NCBI GenBank assembly: GCA_036984305.1
Contig: BQWY01000001.1
Coordinates: 2,625,501 to 2,689,500, forward strand
DNA length: 64,000 bases
Reading direction: 5' to 3'
DNA from: Nitrospira sp.
GTDB lineage: Bacteria; Nitrospirota; Nitrospiria; Nitrospirales; Nitrospiraceae
In this document: positions 63,094 through 64,000 of the stretch, in pieces
Numbering within the stretch: position 1 is the stretch's first letter
Layout: the number at the start of each line of letters is the position of its first letter
Made by a program: the position numbers and the translations under genes
The notes under the pieces: generated by a model
Seen by the model: only the letters and a program-made list of their open reading frames with translations
Databases searched by the model: none
What the model was told of the DNA's origin: nothing

Positions 63094-64000
63094 CTATGAT
63101 CGCACTGAGTCGCGTCCAGAGGCTGTCCCCCGGAGGATCGAGGCCGGGAGCATGCCTTGTCCCATGGAATGCTCATACCGGACTGCGGGGGTTCCCTGAT
63201 TATAAGGAATCCCCAAACGTGTCCGCACATGATCCTCAAGCCAGTCACGCATCTGGACCAATTGTTGGGCAGTAAGATGGTCCGTATAAACGTAGGAGGT
63301 GTACTCCCCAGGTACACCTTTGTAATACTCCGCGACCTGCCGGTAGTCGACCTCAAGACTATGGAGTCGGTCTCCACTCTTGTCATAGGTGTATGTCCAT
63401 ACCCCTGGTGACGATTCAACGGCTTCGTCGAAGTACGGCGTCCCAGGGTAGGTAGTAATCACCGATGCATCAAAGTCGTCCGGTTGCACCTCCAACAGCC
63501 AATCGGCTGTAGCTTTGACTGTCTCCTCTGACTCCCCCGGATGTCCGACTGACATGAGCGCTTTGACCTTAAGACCATGTCGTTTGGCGATTTCCATACA
63601 ACGACTGTTGTCGGCTTGCGCCGCTTTTTTTTGGATATTGGTCAAGATCCGCTCATGGCCGGATTCGAATCCGACCAAGATCCACCTAAACCCGGCACGG
63701 TACATTGCATCCGCCTGTTCTTCGGTAAACAGTTCGGCCTTAATAAAACCACGAAGCCGAAACTCAACCTCCAACTGCCGCTGAGCCTGGCCGATTAGAT
63801 TCATCAGCTCCACGATCTTTGGGTTTACGTTGAGTTCATCGTCGTACAGCATGAACCCTCGGACTTTGTATGTGTGATACAAATGGACCATTTCGCTGAC
63901 GATATTCTCCGAGGTCCGCATTCGAATTTTTCTCAAAAACGGGCTCATACGTCCCCCGCAAAACCCACAGCCAAATGGGCACCCTAATTGCGCGATCATA
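63094..64000 (-). CDS. Radical SAM protein, C-terminal part (runs off right edge)
   Basis: The iron-sulphur cluster motif is CPFGCGFC (CxxxCxxC) only about 7 codons from the right edge. Then come MLYDDELNVNPKIVELMN, FRLRGFIKAELFTEEQADAMYRAGFRWILVGFESGHERIL, and LKVKALMSVGHPGE, a pattern of radical SAM enzymes that often carry an N-terminal cobalamin-binding domain. That domain, if present, is outside the window, so the ATG at 63999 should not be taken as the true start. The substrate is unknown; context suggests glycan or lipid modification. Confidence 0.85.
   Translation of the reverse strand, partial: MIAQLGCPFGCGFCGGRMSPFLRKIRMRTSENIVSEMVHLYHTYKVRGFMLYDDELNVNPKIVELMNLIGQAQRQLEVEFRLRGFIKAELFTEEQADAMYRAGFRWILVGFESGHERILTNIQKKAAQADNSRCMEIAKRHGLKVKALMSVGHPGESEETVKATADWLLEVQPDDFDASVITTYPGTPYFDEAVESSPGVWTYTYDKSGDRLHSLEVDYRQVAEYYKGVPGEYTSYVYTDHLTAQQLVQMRDWLEDHVRTRLGIPYNQGTPAVRYEHSMGQGMLPASILRGTASGRDSVRS

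Noticed and set aside
1-64000. CRISPR arrays, phage genes, toxin-antitoxin or restriction systems
   Set aside because: I looked for regularly spaced repeats and for hallmark proteins of these systems and found none; the only mobile DNA is the pair of IS3 remnants.

Overview
The window is one continuous piece of a GC-rich bacterial chromosome with tightly packed genes and many start/stop overlaps. Gene content suggests a Gram-negative, autotroph-type bacterium, and Nitrospira (Nitrospirota) is the best guess. The signs are the neighbourhood PIN/TRAM-ispD-ispF-cysE, an archaeal-type class I aldolase beside a class I fructose-bisphosphatase, TonB-dependent uptake, and an O-antigen-type cluster. 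This placement is inference; no rRNA or tRNA gene is present to confirm it.

Layout. 1-2872 (minus): partial glmS, glmU (UDP-GlcNAc supply) and a DUF502 membrane protein. 2980-12397 (plus): tmk, holB, metG, an exported protein, ftsH, a HAD phosphatase, an apparently exported methyltransferase and a dicarboxylate/amino-acid symporter; a secreted protein of unknown role follows. 13296-15785 (minus): the 5-oxoprolinase genes pxpB-pxpA-pxpC. 15919-21902: a metal-flavoured island with a CDF exporter, a CobW-type GTPase, a PAP2 phosphatase, a TonB-like protein, a TonB-dependent receptor and a small His-rich exported protein. The last four point the same way (minus), and a 15-bp perfect palindrome sits in the promoter spacer at their head. 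22156-26861: aroF, tatD, a NYN-domain gene, a cell-wall amidase and truA. 27014-32207 (minus): cysE, ispF, ispD, a PIN/TRAM protein, class I aldolase and fbp, the last with a near-consensus promoter. 

32299-64000 is almost wholly a surface-polysaccharide region on the minus strand. It supplies GDP-mannose (manC, phosphomannomutase, gmd), dTDP-4-keto-6-deoxyglucose and a rhamnose reductase (rfbA, rfbB, rfbD; no rfbC seen) and UDP-ManNAc (wecB), and has a DegT aminotransferase. It also holds an initiating phosphoglycosyltransferase, an O-antigen ligase-like protein, a Wzm/Wzt ABC exporter with a Wzt-type substrate-binding tail, seven proteins with glycosyltransferase domains, several methyltransferases and an acyltransferase. 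The right edge cuts a radical SAM gene.

The most distinctive observations are: (1) two decayed IS3-family remnants in the same orientation flanking an AT-richer methyltransferase gene (40485-41432), one of which supplies that gene's stop codon; (2) a 998-residue GT2-GT4-methyltransferase fusion and a deacetylase-GT2 fusion with a changed catalytic motif; (3) the metal-type TonB operon with its palindromic promoter. I did not find a clearly new defence or mobile system; the region looks like an actively reshuffled glycan locus.
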